DNA of 64,000 nucleotides, taken from Allomuricauda sp. (lineage in GTDB: Bacteria > Bacteroidota > Bacteroidia > Flavobacteriales > Flavobacteriaceae). Positions 35,251 to 44,516 of the stretch are shown here, piece by piece (positions within the stretch are counted from its first letter, which is position 1; the number at the start of each line of letters is the position of its first letter). The stretch is from contig NZ_PABT01000023.1 in NCBI RefSeq assembly GCF_002699205.1, forward strand, positions 1 through 64,000, read 5' to 3'. Under the pieces are notes generated by a model, which was not told the origin of the DNA, did not search any database, and worked only from the letters and a program-made list of their open reading frames with translations. Position numbers and translations under genes: made by a program.

Positions 35251-36084
35251 CTACAAATCACGTTTCTTCAATAATGCGTAGGATAGATAGATAAATATTG
35301 CCGTCCAAACGATGACGATCAAGAACTCATACCAATACACATGGTAGTCGAACTTCATGTTCTCACCAATTTGCTGTCCTATGTTCTGTACCGCTGATAG
35401 TCTGGTAAACGGTTCTTTGATAAGGTTGGACATCGATTCCAAAGGAAAGAAGCGTTTAACGTTCTTGGCAGCTTCCCAGCTCATTACCTTCCAGCCCAGT
35501 AATCCGAACACGACCTGCTCCATTATGGTCCACAATATGAGGAATCCAAGGGCAAAGGCCGAACGTTTTACCAATATGCCCAAAAAGAGACAAAAAGAGA
35601 AGAACCCTACCAATTTTAAAAAAAATGCGGGCAAAAATTCCATATCGGAAAATATGATGGACATTTCGTTGTAGTCAGAATATACAAGTCCAAGAACCAT
35701 GGAAACCACGAACACGAAGATGGTGGAAATCAGGGCAAATGAAATTACCGTGAGTACCTTGGAAAGGATAAATTCCTTTTTGGACAGCCCATCGATCAGG
35801 TTCTGTTTAATGGTCTTGTTACTGTATTCGTTGGACATCATGGAAACGATCACGATGGCCAAAAACAATTTGAACAATGCCGTAACAAAGGTGTTAAAGT
35901 GCCAGATGTAAGGAAAATTAAAAATACCCTGGTCGGCCAAGTGGAACTGCACCGGACCAATATCAAATTTTATGGCGGCAATGAGCGCTATTGATGTCAA
36001 CAGCACGAAATAGGAGATAATGAGCACCTTGCTGGCCCTATTGTTCCAAAGTTTTATAAATTCTATTTGTAGGAGACGTAACAT
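35251..36084 (-). CDS. ABC-2 type transporter permease
   Basis: A 277-residue permease with about six membrane helices and a long N-terminal loop (LLQIEFIKLWNNRASKVL, the usual start of this permease group). Together with the ATPase encoded next door (11-base gap) it forms an ABC-2-type exporter of unknown substrate, of the type seen in natural-product, bacitracin-like or gliding-related systems. No specificity is visible. Confidence 0.88.
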   Translation of the reverse strand: MLRLLQIEFIKLWNNRASKVLIISYFVLLTSIALIAAIKFDIGPVQFHLADQGIFNFPYIWHFNTFVTALFKLFLAIVIVSMMSNEYSNKTIKQNLIDGLSKKEFILSKVLTVISFALISTIFVFVVSMVLGLVYSDYNEMSIIFSDMEFLPAFFLKLVGFFSFCLFLGILVKRSAFALGFLILWTIMEQVVFGLLGWKVMSWEAAKNVKRFFPLESMSNLIKEPFTRLSAVQNIGQQIGENMKFDYHVYWYEFLIVIVWTAIFIYLSYALLKKRDL

Positions 36085-36095
36085 TCGTTTTTTGA

Positions 36096-36992
36096 TTAGT
36101 TGTTTTTGGTCAAGGTTAAAAATTGTTCTTCAAGGCTCTCTTTACGTTTTACGAGATGGGACAGTACAATCCCTTTCTCAAAAAGCATTTTGTTCAAACT
36201 TTCGGCATCCATTTCCTCCTTAAGATAGGCGGTAAGGGTTCCGTTGAAGTTTTCCACTTTGCCAAAACTGGCGTTTTTCTCCAGCAAATCCTTTAATTGA
36301 TCAAGGTCATTGCACCTCAATTCAAAAAAACCATGACTGGCCAACATACTGTCCACCGGCCCAGAATACAAATTCTCCCCTTTTCGTAGAATGATGACAT
36401 GGGAACATACCTTTTCAACTTCGTCCAGCAAGTGGGATGCCAATAGGATAGTGGTGCCCTGACTTGCAATTTTTTTGATTATTTCCCGTATTTGGTGGAT
36501 TCCCTGGGGGTCCAGACCATTGGTGGGCTCGTCCAATATGAGTATTTCCGGGTCGTTGAGAAGGGCAGAGGCAATGGCCATTCGTTGTTTCATTCCCAAA
36601 GAATAGGTTTTGAACTTACTGTTGCGGCGATCCCACAACCCGACCAACTCCAGTTTCTCTTGGATCTTGGTTTCAGGTACATTTTTGATTTTACAGACCA
36701 ACCTTAAATTTTGGATGGCGTTCATGTAGGGGTAAAAATTTGGCCTCTCAATTATGGCCCCTACTCTTTTTAGGGCATCGTGGGTGGATATGTTGCCATC
36801 GAACCAACTGAAATCGCCGGAAGTGCGGTTAACAACGTTCAGGATAATTCCCAATGTAGTGGATTTGCCACTGCCATTGGGCCCTAAGATACCATAAACA
36901 TTTCCTCTTTCTATGGTAAAGGAAAGGTCTTTTACGGCGGTTAGGTAACCAAATTTTTTAGTAAGATGGCTTACGGTCAGTATTGTTTCCAA
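36096..36992 (-). CDS. ABC transporter ATP-binding protein
   Basis: A 298-residue ATPase of the BcrA/CcmA-like group. Walker A GPNGSGKST (about 37-45), signature SLGMKQRMAIA (in YSLGMKQRM), Walker B LILDEPTNGLDPQG. Its C-terminal extension (about 215-298) is typical for ABC-2 systems. Partner permease at 35251. Confidence 0.93.
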   Translation of the reverse strand: METILTVSHLTKKFGYLTAVKDLSFTIERGNVYGILGPNGSGKSTTLGIILNVVNRTSGDFSWFDGNISTHDALKRVGAIIERPNFYPYMNAIQNLRLVCKIKNVPETKIQEKLELVGLWDRRNSKFKTYSLGMKQRMAIASALLNDPEILILDEPTNGLDPQGIHQIREIIKKIASQGTTILLASHLLDEVEKVCSHVIILRKGENLYSGPVDSMLASHGFFELRCNDLDQLKDLLEKNASFGKVENFNGTLTAYLKEEMDAESLNKMLFEKGIVLSHLVKRKESLEEQFLTLTKNN

Positions 36993-37070
36993 GAGATGTT
37001 ATCGTTTTTTGAATGGTTTATACTAACTTGACGATGTTTATCGCAAATTGTTACAAAATAATCGAATACA

Positions 37071-38147
37071 ATGTCGAAAGAAAAATTAATGTCGAAAAAG
37101 AAACCTGCCTATCCCGTAAGCAAGGAGCTGGATAAATATTTGGATTATTACAACCGTAAGATCGAGATTCCCATTCATTATGATGACCTTCTACGGTTCT
37201 CGGGCAGTGTGGCCGTATACGATTCCAATGATGAGGATACCCTGTGGGTGAGGGTCTACTATCCGGAGTTTGACAGGGATGAGATAGATTTGGCCCTTAA
37301 ACGGGTGTACTCCATTTTCGTTTCAGATGGTAGTGATAGCATATTGCAATACCTTAATGTGGATTATGTGGACTTTTGCACCTTTGGAAATTCAAAACCG
37401 TTCAGGATCAAGGTGCGGAACATATTGAATGATAATTACACTTTGCTCTATGTGAAAAAAACGGATGCCTCACGGGTTTATGGTCTGGAACTGGAACACA
37501 TGCTCTCTCCATACAACTTGAACTTTGTGATCTACGAGAATACACTTATCGAAGAGCATATTGTGGGTATACCCGGAGATGTTTTTATGAAGAAAAACCT
37601 TCCTAGGATCTCCGAATTCGACAAGGCCCAAATTGCCAAGGAATTTGTAAAGTTCAACGAGCGCTGTATGATCCGTTTGTTGGGTGATATGCGTTCCTAC
37701 AACTATGTTGTAGTGCCTACCCACGATTTTGATAGTGTGGTCTATAAAATACGTGCCATCGATTTTGACCAACAATGCTATGAGGGGAATTTGAAGGTTT
37801 ACCGCCCCCAATTTTTCAAAGAGAACAATACCATGGTCAAATTGGTGCAGGATAAACTGACACAGGATTCAGTGGACCAATATATTGTAGAGGAACGGTC
37901 CATAATTGCCAAACGGATACTATCGTTTGGCCGTAGGTTGAAAAACCTTTTGGAAGTATGTAAAAAAGATACTATTGCTCCTCAGGAAAATATTGAACAG
38001 CTGAAAACCCAACTCTTGGAACTGACGGGGGACATCAATTTCCGTGACAGTAAGAACATGGGAGAGATATTGGCCCATGCCCTTGATTTTGTAAAACGTA
38101 ATTATGAGGACGTCAGTATGAAACAGATTATCGAGAAAAAATTCTAA
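37071..38147 (+). CDS. Conserved hypothetical protein
   Basis: A 358-residue soluble protein without a signal peptide or membrane helix. No known domain was recognised. Recognisable blocks are YPVSKELDKYLDYYNRK near the start, a well-mixed alpha/beta body (residues 40-280) and a C-terminal helical part. The start could be M1 or M7 (MSKKKPAYPVS); the second fits the usual pattern of a short basic start. It is divergent from the ABC ATPase and overlaps the NdpA gene's 3' end by 4 bases. Similar proteins seem common in Bacteroidota; function unknown. Confidence 0.75.
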   Translation: MSKEKLMSKKKPAYPVSKELDKYLDYYNRKIEIPIHYDDLLRFSGSVAVYDSNDEDTLWVRVYYPEFDRDEIDLALKRVYSIFVSDGSDSILQYLNVDYVDFCTFGNSKPFRIKVRNILNDNYTLLYVKKTDASRVYGLELEHMLSPYNLNFVIYENTLIEEHIVGIPGDVFMKKNLPRISEFDKAQIAKEFVKFNERCMIRLLGDMRSYNYVVVPTHDFDSVVYKIRAIDFDQQCYEGNLKVYRPQFFKENNTMVKLVQDKLTQDSVDQYIVEERSIIAKRILSFGRRLKNLLEVCKKDTIAPQENIEQLKTQLLELTGDINFRDSKNMGEILAHALDFVKRNYEDVSMKQIIEKKF

Positions 38148-39202
38148 CTTTTCTGTTCTTTGTTGAAATATACTAGGTAATAGTACATCTGTCTTTCTTC
38201 GTCCCAACCTTTTTCCACGAACTTTTCGGCAGACTCAGGGTTGATGAAATCCATTTTGATCTGAATGTTGGTATCCAGGTTGATAACGTTTTTGATTTTC
38301 TTCCGGACGTCGCTGACGGCTTTATTGGCAATATCAAAATTGGAAACGTCCTCAATGCTGTATTTTGGACCCTTTTCCACTTTGTAGTGCTTAAACTCAG
38401 GTATAAGCTCCGGGTTTTCCATGACCTCGTTCAAGAAAGAGGTTTCTTCAAAATTGTCGTTCTTGGCAAAATGGTTCACCGCCCGGTTCATGAACAGGAC
38501 CTCTTGTTGCTTATCTTCCGCCGGTAACACTACGTCCTTGGCAAAGTTCTGGCAGAATTTGAGGTAGTTTTTGGTGTAAAAGTTTTCATCGGTCAATGGG
38601 GCGATGCCCAGAAAATTTTCCAACCAATATTTGGCATCGTATCTGTTACTGTCCACAGATAGCACTTTGTACCCTTCTTCCTTGTCCACGTTGAACACAA
38701 TACACCCTTTGTCCAATTTATTGATGTTGATTCCCTGACGAATCAAGATCTCCAAGTTTTGTTCTTTTTCTTCAAATTGGAGAAAATCGTGTTTTAGTTC
38801 GCTTTTGAAAATGCCGACACCATCGGTTTTTTGGTTGTTGATGACCATGTCCGAAAAATGAACCACATATACCTCGCCACTTTTTATGTGTGGATGGTTG
38901 GATTGTTCAAATAGATGCGTGGTTATTTTTTTGGATAGTTGGTGATGGTCGGATGGATTTTCAAAGATACCCGTTACCGCTGCAAAAACCTCATTGAATT
39001 CCAAATCCACTTCATGGCTGAACTTATAGTAGTTTTCCTCTTTTTCCCTAAAGGGTTTGAAGAAATACTCTTTTAGCAGACCGGCCATTTCATCGTTGAG
39101 CGAAAAAGGCTCTGCGGATAAAAATGCGGATTCGTTTTTACTTTTATTGCCAACACGGTGCAATGAAATACTTTCAATTTGGGCAGAATATAGGTTTAGC
39201 AT
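38144..39202 (-). CDS. Nucleoid-associated protein, NdpA/YejK type
   Basis: A 352-residue member of the 37-kDa nucleoid-associated (NdpA/YejK) family: HVGNKS-like start (ISLHRVGNKSKNESAFLS), KKITTHLFEQSNHPHIKSGE (about 90-109), YVVHFSDM and a C-terminal FINPESAEKFVEKGWDEE. The related E. coli protein is bound to the nucleoid. Length is slightly above the E. coli form. Function beyond DNA association is not known. Confidence 0.85.
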   Translation of the reverse strand: MLNLYSAQIESISLHRVGNKSKNESAFLSAEPFSLNDEMAGLLKEYFFKPFREKEENYYKFSHEVDLEFNEVFAAVTGIFENPSDHHQLSKKITTHLFEQSNHPHIKSGEVYVVHFSDMVINNQKTDGVGIFKSELKHDFLQFEEKEQNLEILIRQGININKLDKGCIVFNVDKEEGYKVLSVDSNRYDAKYWLENFLGIAPLTDENFYTKNYLKFCQNFAKDVVLPAEDKQQEVLFMNRAVNHFAKNDNFEETSFLNEVMENPELIPEFKHYKVEKGPKYSIEDVSNFDIANKAVSDVRKKIKNVINLDTNIQIKMDFINPESAEKFVEKGWDEERQMYYYLVYFNKEQKS

Positions 39203-39245
39203 CTAGGTAATGGATTAACGGTTAAATATAAGATTTAAGAAGGGT

Positions 39246-39749
39246 CTAATTCCAGTTTTCGTCAAAGTCCATATCATCATAATGGTCTAGGAGGTCGTCA
39301 AAATTCCCCTCATCATCATGGGGTTTTGTTTCAAACTTTTTTTCCGGCGGGGCATCGGGGAGTTCCCCAAAAGAGAACAGAAGGTTTGGATAAACCCTCC
39401 CATCTTCCTTTTCCACGACGTCCGCAAGTTCTACAAAAAAGGTCCACATGCTAAGAAAGTCGTAAACATAAATTAGCTTGGGGCTTTTTTCGTTCAATAC
39501 GTCATCCAGCGAAGTTTCGTTCATCAACCGGATATCGGAACCGTTCTCGCTCATATCAAAAAGTGCAATTTCCTCATCTTGGTTCCATTCTTCGTCACAC
39601 GTATAAAATGAAGCCATTTCACTCCCATCAAAACCAAAGGCTTGGGTTATAGCATTGTGGAAATCCTCCAAATTGCTTTGGTCCTCAATTTCAATATCAC
39701 GAAAGATATCTTCCTCAGCATCAAGTATTATCCTGATTTTATAAATCAT
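39246..39749 (-). CDS. Plasmid pRiA4b ORF-3-like protein
   Basis: A 167-residue protein of the pRiA4b ORF-3/IS1096-TnpR-like family: IYKIRIILDAEEDIFRDIEI, LEDFHNAITQAFGF, MASFYTCD, LIYVYDFLSMWTFFVELAD. Function unknown; although the family name comes from a mobile element, members are widespread chromosomal genes. It ends a co-directional run tsaC-cca-ctaA, 43 bases after ctaA, so the strand run continues here. Acidic C-terminus (about 140-167). Confidence 0.82.
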   Translation of the reverse strand: MIYKIRIILDAEEDIFRDIEIEDQSNLEDFHNAITQAFGFDGSEMASFYTCDEEWNQDEEIALFDMSENGSDIRLMNETSLDDVLNEKSPKLIYVYDFLSMWTFFVELADVVEKEDGRVYPNLLFSFGELPDAPPEKKFETKPHDDEGNFDDLLDHYDDMDFDENWN

Positions 39750-39792
39750 CCATCAAATTTTAGAATGGGCACAAAGGTACAATAATTAGACC

Positions 39793-40806
39793 TTATTTGG
39801 CGAACCTGTGCAAGGTAAACGTCATGGCCGCCAACAGGAAAAATGCTCCTATTTGATGTACAATGCCCAACCATAGGGGCACGGCGTAAATTAGCGTAAG
39901 CACACCTAAAAGAAATTGGACAAAAACCAAGGTCAGCAAAGTTTTTAATCCTTTTTCCTGGAGCGGTGTTGTCTGTATTTTTCGGGTCTTGAACCAAATT
40001 AAAACAATAAAGCCAACTACAATATAGGCCAAATATCGGTGCACGAACTGGACTCCGCTCTTACCTTCAAAAAAGTTTTTAATCAATGGTTGTTGTTCAA
40101 TATAAACGGTTTCATGCATCAGTTTTCCCTCGTTCATCAATGGCCAATGGTTGTGTATAAAACCTGCATCGAGTCCTGCTACAAAAGCTCCCCAGGTTAT
40201 TTGTATAAGTAGGACAAGAAGCCCTGCTCGGATAAGGTTTCGGATTCCTTTATGGATTTCTTTTTTATTTGGATAGATTAGGTCCAGCGCAACCCAAAGG
40301 CTAAAGGCAAAAGTGAGGAATGCGGTTACTAAGTGGGCCGCAAGCCTATAGTGGGATACATCGGGTCGGTCCACTAGGCCACTTTTTACCATATACCATC
40401 CCAAAAAAGCTTGAAACCCGCCCATAATGAGCAAAATCAACGATTTTTTTATTGTGGGCTTGTCCAGTTTTTTGGTAATCAAAAAATATAGGAACGGTAT
40501 AATGAACACGATACCGATAAACCTGCCAATTACCCTATGTAGCCATTCCCAAAAATAAATGTCCTTGAACTCTTCGATTCCAAAATGATAGTTGAGTTTT
40601 TGGTATTCGGGATATTGTTTGTAAAGTTCAAAAGCTTCTTGCCATTCCTGCTCGTTCATCGGGGGGATGGTACCGTGAATTAATTTATAGTCGGATATGG
40701 ACAGTCCAGAATGTGTGAGGCGGGTAATTCCTCCTACCAAAACCATGATAAAAATAAGAAGACACCCTGTCAGCAACCAATACACAACATATTTGTTCTT
40801 TTTCAT
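39793..40806 (-). CDS. ctaA: Heme A synthase (COX15/CtaA)
   Basis: A 337-residue membrane protein with eight predicted membrane helices. Conserved histidine blocks are WLLTGCLLIFIMVLVGGITR-LTHSG (heme-ligand His near 30), FWEWLHRVIGRFIG, HYRLAAHLVTAFL and QFVHRYLAYIVV. It oxidises heme O to heme A for cytochrome aa3-type oxidase. It overlaps cca by 4 bases (start at 40806, cca ends at 40803), so it is translated in the same operon. Confidence 0.94.
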   Translation of the reverse strand: MKKNKYVVYWLLTGCLLIFIMVLVGGITRLTHSGLSISDYKLIHGTIPPMNEQEWQEAFELYKQYPEYQKLNYHFGIEEFKDIYFWEWLHRVIGRFIGIVFIIPFLYFLITKKLDKPTIKKSLILLIMGGFQAFLGWYMVKSGLVDRPDVSHYRLAAHLVTAFLTFAFSLWVALDLIYPNKKEIHKGIRNLIRAGLLVLLIQITWGAFVAGLDAGFIHNHWPLMNEGKLMHETVYIEQQPLIKNFFEGKSGVQFVHRYLAYIVVGFIVLIWFKTRKIQTTPLQEKGLKTLLTLVFVQFLLGVLTLIYAVPLWLGIVHQIGAFFLLAAMTFTLHRFAK

Positions 40807-42233
40807 TCGGAATGGACTTTTAGGTTCATTTTCCTGCCTTTTTCCAACATAAAATTGTAGGCAGCTTCATATTCGTTAGGAATTTCACCTTCTAAAATGG
40901 CTTCTTTGATGGCATCTTTGATGATTCCTATTTCCTTGGAAGGTTTTAGGTTGAAGGTGCTCATGATTTCCTCTCCAGAAACCGGGGGTTGAAAGTTTCG
41001 GATGTGGTCCCTTTCTTCGACCTCGACTATTTTTTGTCGAACTATCTTAAAATTGTTTTTGTACTTTTTTTGTTTTCGAGGGTTTTTGGTGGTAATGTCG
41101 GCTTCGCAAAGGGTCATGAGATCTTCCACATAATCCCCTGCATCAAAAACCAATCGCCTTACCGCCGAATCGGTTACGTGGTCTTCGGACAAGATAATGG
41201 GCCTGGAGCTCATCAATACCATTTTTTGGACGAATTTCATTTTTTCGTTCAATGGCATTCTCAATCTTTTAAAAAGCTTGTACACCATTTTTGCCCCCAC
41301 AAATTCATGGGCGTGGAACGTCCAACCGATTTTTTCATGGAATCTTTTTGTAGGTGCCTTTCCAATATCGTGTAACAATGCAGCCCAGCGCAACCACAGG
41401 TTGTCCGTGGTTTCTGCAATATTGTCGACGACCTCCAAGGTGTGCCAAAAGTTGTCCTTATGGCGTTGCCCCTCTATTTCTTCAATGCCCTGTAGCGCGG
41501 TTAGCTCAGGTAGGATCAATGAAAGTAGTCCAGTTTGGTGCATCAATTTAAAACCAATGGAAGGTTTGGGGCTCATCAAAATTTTATGAAGTTCGTCCAC
41601 AATACGTTCCTTGGACACAATTTTAATGCGGTCTTTGTTCTCGGTAATGGCTTGAAGTGATTTCAACTCAATGGTGAAATGCAATTGTGTGGCAAAGCGG
41701 ATGGCGCGCATCATCCTTAATGGATCATCCGAATAGGTGATTCCGGGCTCCAATGGAGTCCTTATGATCTCTCTATCCAAATCTGTCAACCCGTCAAAGG
41801 GGTCCAAAAGTTCCCCAAAATTGGATTTGTTCAACGCCAATGCCATGGCGTTTATGGTAAAGTCGCGACGGTTTTGGTCATCCTCTAGGGTTCCATCCTC
41901 CACAATGGGCTTTCGGCTATCTCGATTGTAGCTTTCCTTTCGGGCCCCCACGAACTCGAGTTCTAGATCTTTGTGCTTGATCATAGCGGTGCCAAAGTTT
42001 TTGAATATGGAGATTTCTGGTTTGCCCTTTAACTTGGATGCCACTTTTTTGGCCAATTCTATTCCGCTGCCTATGGCGACAATATCAATGTCCTTTGGTG
42101 TGTTTCTTTTAAGAAAGTAATCTCGAACAAATCCGCCGATGACATAGGCATCGACACCGAGCTCATCTGAAGCTTCTCCAATAAGTTTGAAAATGGGGTG
42201 ATGTATTGCGGCTGTATGGAATTCCTTCGTCAT
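40803..42233 (-). CDS. cca: CCA-adding tRNA nucleotidyltransferase with HD domain
   Basis: A 476-residue tRNA nucleotidyltransferase: class II nucleotidyltransferase head (GGFVRDYFLKRNTPKDIDIV with the two metal aspartates, about 32-51), neck and body domains (RDFTINAMAL, MMRAIRFATQLHF), and a C-terminal HD-type phosphohydrolase part (LRWAALLHDIGKAPTKRF). It adds or repairs the 3' CCA of tRNA. It follows tsaC by 2 bases and overlaps ctaA by 4. Confidence 0.95.
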   Translation of the reverse strand: MTKEFHTAAIHHPIFKLIGEASDELGVDAYVIGGFVRDYFLKRNTPKDIDIVAIGSGIELAKKVASKLKGKPEISIFKNFGTAMIKHKDLELEFVGARKESYNRDSRKPIVEDGTLEDDQNRRDFTINAMALALNKSNFGELLDPFDGLTDLDREIIRTPLEPGITYSDDPLRMMRAIRFATQLHFTIELKSLQAITENKDRIKIVSKERIVDELHKILMSPKPSIGFKLMHQTGLLSLILPELTALQGIEEIEGQRHKDNFWHTLEVVDNIAETTDNLWLRWAALLHDIGKAPTKRFHEKIGWTFHAHEFVGAKMVYKLFKRLRMPLNEKMKFVQKMVLMSSRPIILSEDHVTDSAVRRLVFDAGDYVEDLMTLCEADITTKNPRKQKKYKNNFKIVRQKIVEVEERDHIRNFQPPVSGEEIMSTFNLKPSKEIGIIKDAIKEAILEGEIPNEYEAAYNFMLEKGRKMNLKVHSE

Positions 42234-42235
42234 TG

Positions 42236-42796
42236 TTATTCCCGGATAACCTTCACTTTTCCATCGTTACTTAATTTAATAATGGAAGAAGGGGAAGTGT
42301 TTTTATTTTCGTTTTGCAAATTTACCACATAGTCCACTCCTTTTAAAATTTCTTCATCAATATCCTTGAATTGTTTTGGTGTCGGATTTCCGGAAATATT
42401 GGCGGAAGTGGATACAATTGGTTTTTTGAATTTATTGATGAGGTACTGGCAAAATTTGTCCGAAGCTACCCGGATGGCCAATGTATTGTCCTCGGCAATA
42501 AGATTGTCGGCAATTCCGATAGGCTCATCAAACACAATGGTGGTTGGTTTTGTGGCAAGGTCCATAATGTCGTAAGCGACATCCGGAACCTCTTTTACAT
42601 GGCGTTCCAACATGGCTTGGTTGGCTACCAAACAAATCATGGTCTTTGTGTCCTCTCGTTTTTTTAGGGCATAGACCTTTTTTACCGCTTCTGGATTGGT
42701 AGCGTCGCAACCGATGCCCCAAACTGTATCGGTAGGGTAGAGGATGAGTCCGCCCTCTTGCAGTACTTTGTTACAGTTGTTGATTTCGTTAATCAA
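42236..42796 (-). CDS. tsaC: Threonylcarbamoyl-AMP synthase, Sua5/TsaC type
   Basis: A 186-residue Sua5/YciO/YrdC-domain protein with the expected LILYPTDTVWGIGCDATN (about 17-34), KKRE (about 46-49) and STSANISG (about 131-138) motifs. It makes threonylcarbamoyl-AMP for the t6A modification at tRNA position 37. It follows the glycosyltransferase at 42801 by 4 bases and precedes cca by 2, so the operon links two tRNA-processing genes. It lacks the extra C-terminal Sua5 domain. Confidence 0.94.
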   Translation of the reverse strand: MINEINNCNKVLQEGGLILYPTDTVWGIGCDATNPEAVKKVYALKKREDTKTMICLVANQAMLERHVKEVPDVAYDIMDLATKPTTIVFDEPIGIADNLIAEDNTLAIRVASDKFCQYLINKFKKPIVSTSANISGNPTPKQFKDIDEEILKGVDYVVNLQNENKNTSPSSIIKLSNDGKVKVIRE

Positions 42797-42800
42797 TGGA

Positions 42801-43616
42801 TTAAAGTTTTAGGTTGAAATAGTTGGTTAACGCTTGCCATTGAAGTCTATTTTTGTCTTGTCCAATATTTGATTTTTTAAGTGCAATCTCTTGAGATCCC
42901 CATATAGGAATTGGTGCTCCAGTTAACCTAGAGGATTGTATGCTATCAGTATTGTTCAACAAGGACATAGCTTTGAACCAAAGGTCATCGGCTCTAGGCG
43001 CAAGTTTTAAAAATAGATTGTCGTCCAATACCTTTGAATTTAGGCTGTTTGGAGGGTATAAAGCTCCAGCAGAACCAATAGGGAGCAATAATTTGGTTTT
43101 AATCTTTGCGTTGTAATTTGTGGGCCATTGTTCATAAGGCTTAATTGTTCCTTCCTGGTCAAAAGAAATAATACGTGTTTGATTGGCTATGATTGATTTT
43201 GGATGCTCCAAATGTTCCATATATAAATAATTGAGCCAATTTTGCCGATACATGAGGTCATCATCTAAGGTGATAATGATTTTGCGTGGGTAATGTCTTA
43301 AACTTTCAACTAGTTTTAAATGAGGACAATCCAAATTAGAAAATCTAATTTTAAAAAAATTACATTCTAATTGCTTTAGTGAATTGGGGATATTGTCTTT
43401 ATGGTTTTCATTTAACCATAAAATAATTTTTTCAGGCAGAACATTTTGATTCAAAATACTACGAATGGTAAGGTGGAGTATATTAAAACGGGTGGGTATT
43501 GAGGTAAGTGATATAATGACGGGAATCTGTTTCTTATCGGATGTTAGTTTCTCTATAGACTTGAGCGATAGGTAACTTTGATATAAAAGTGAAACTGGTA
43601 TTTCTTTGATCTTCAT
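42801..43616 (-). CDS. Glycosyltransferase-like protein
   Basis: A 271-residue protein with the LDDD motif (IITLDDDLMYRQNWL, about 116-130) of a GT-A fold, LTSIPTRFNILHLTIRSILNQ near 37-57, and RADDLWFKAMSLL near 205-217. The family is a short glycosyltransferase type with no fixed specificity. It is the first gene of the tsaC-cca-ctaA strand run but functionally belongs with the glycan genes to its right. Confidence 0.8.
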   Translation of the reverse strand: MKIKEIPVSLLYQSYLSLKSIEKLTSDKKQIPVIISLTSIPTRFNILHLTIRSILNQNVLPEKIILWLNENHKDNIPNSLKQLECNFFKIRFSNLDCPHLKLVESLRHYPRKIIITLDDDLMYRQNWLNYLYMEHLEHPKSIIANQTRIISFDQEGTIKPYEQWPTNYNAKIKTKLLLPIGSAGALYPPNSLNSKVLDDNLFLKLAPRADDLWFKAMSLLNNTDSIQSSRLTGAPIPIWGSQEIALKKSNIGQDKNRLQWQALTNYFNLKL

Positions 43617-43682
43617 TATGGAAGTTTAGATTCACAAAATTAAGGATATGAGATAACATTTAATATTTCTATTTTTGCCAAG

Positions 43683-44516
43683 ATGAGCCAAATAGAAAAG
43701 GAGTCACCCAAAATCTCAGTAATCATTAGCACCTATAATGCCGAGGAATGGCTAAAAAAAGTGTTATGGGGCTTTAATTGCCAAATCTTCAAGGATTTTG
43801 AAGTGGTAATTGCCGATGATGGTTCTGGTCCAAAAACCAAGGAGTTGTTGGAAGAGATGTCCAAAAAGGTCTTTTACAATATTATCCATGTTTGGCAAGA
43901 GGACGATGGGTTTCAAAAATCCCGTATTCTCAATAAAGCGGTGGAGGCCTGTAATGCGGAATATATTATTATGACAGATGGTGATTGTATTCCCAGGGAG
44001 GATTTTGTTGAGGTTCACTATATAAATAAGGAGCCGGGATATTTTATTTCCGGTGGTTATTATATGCTTCCGATGAACATATCAAAATTGATCACTTTGG
44101 AAGATATTGAAAAACAGCACTGTTTTAATATCCATTGGCTCAAGGAAAAAGGAATTCCAAAAACTTTTAAGAACAATAAGCTCACGGCAAGTGGGATGAT
44201 ATCGAAACTGTTAAATACTTTTACCCCTACCAACGCTAGCTGGAATGGTCACAATTCTTCTGGATGGAAAAAGGATATCATAAATGTAAACGGATTTGAT
44301 GAGCGTATGCAGTATGGTGGCCAGGATCGTGAATTGGGGGAACGTTTGTTCAACTTTGGAATAAAGTCGAAGCAGTTGCGATACAGTGCGGTCTGTGTGC
44401 ATTTGGACCATAAACGAGGGTATAAAACACCAGAGTCCATCGCAAAGAACCAAGCAATTCGGAAAGAGACAAGATCCAGTAAGTCAGTATGGACACACTA
44501 CGGCATTACCAAATAG
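43683..44516 (+). CDS. Glycosyltransferase family 2 with C-terminal galactosyltransferase domain
   Basis: A 277-residue GT-A enzyme. The N-terminal family 2 domain has SVIISTYNAEEWL, VVIADDGSGPKT (about 37-48) and TDGDCIPRED (about 97-106). The C-terminal part (NGFDERMQYGGQDRELGERL) resembles the galactosyltransferase-C domain of chondroitin-synthase-like bacterial enzymes. The TATTTTTG promoter box at 43670-43677 leaves only 5 bases before the start codon, so the mRNA may be nearly leaderless. Its 3' end overlaps the convergent GT gene at 44498 by 19 bases. Confidence 0.88.
   Translation: MSQIEKESPKISVIISTYNAEEWLKKVLWGFNCQIFKDFEVVIADDGSGPKTKELLEEMSKKVFYNIIHVWQEDDGFQKSRILNKAVEACNAEYIIMTDGDCIPREDFVEVHYINKEPGYFISGGYYMLPMNISKLITLEDIEKQHCFNIHWLKEKGIPKTFKNNKLTASGMISKLLNTFTPTNASWNGHNSSGWKKDIINVNGFDERMQYGGQDRELGERLFNFGIKSKQLRYSAVCVHLDHKRGYKTPESIAKNQAIRKETRSSKSVWTHYGITK

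Noticed and set aside
39246..39749. The pRiA4b ORF-3-like gene as part of a mobile element
   Set aside because: It is co-directional with housekeeping genes and no transposase or repeats flank it.
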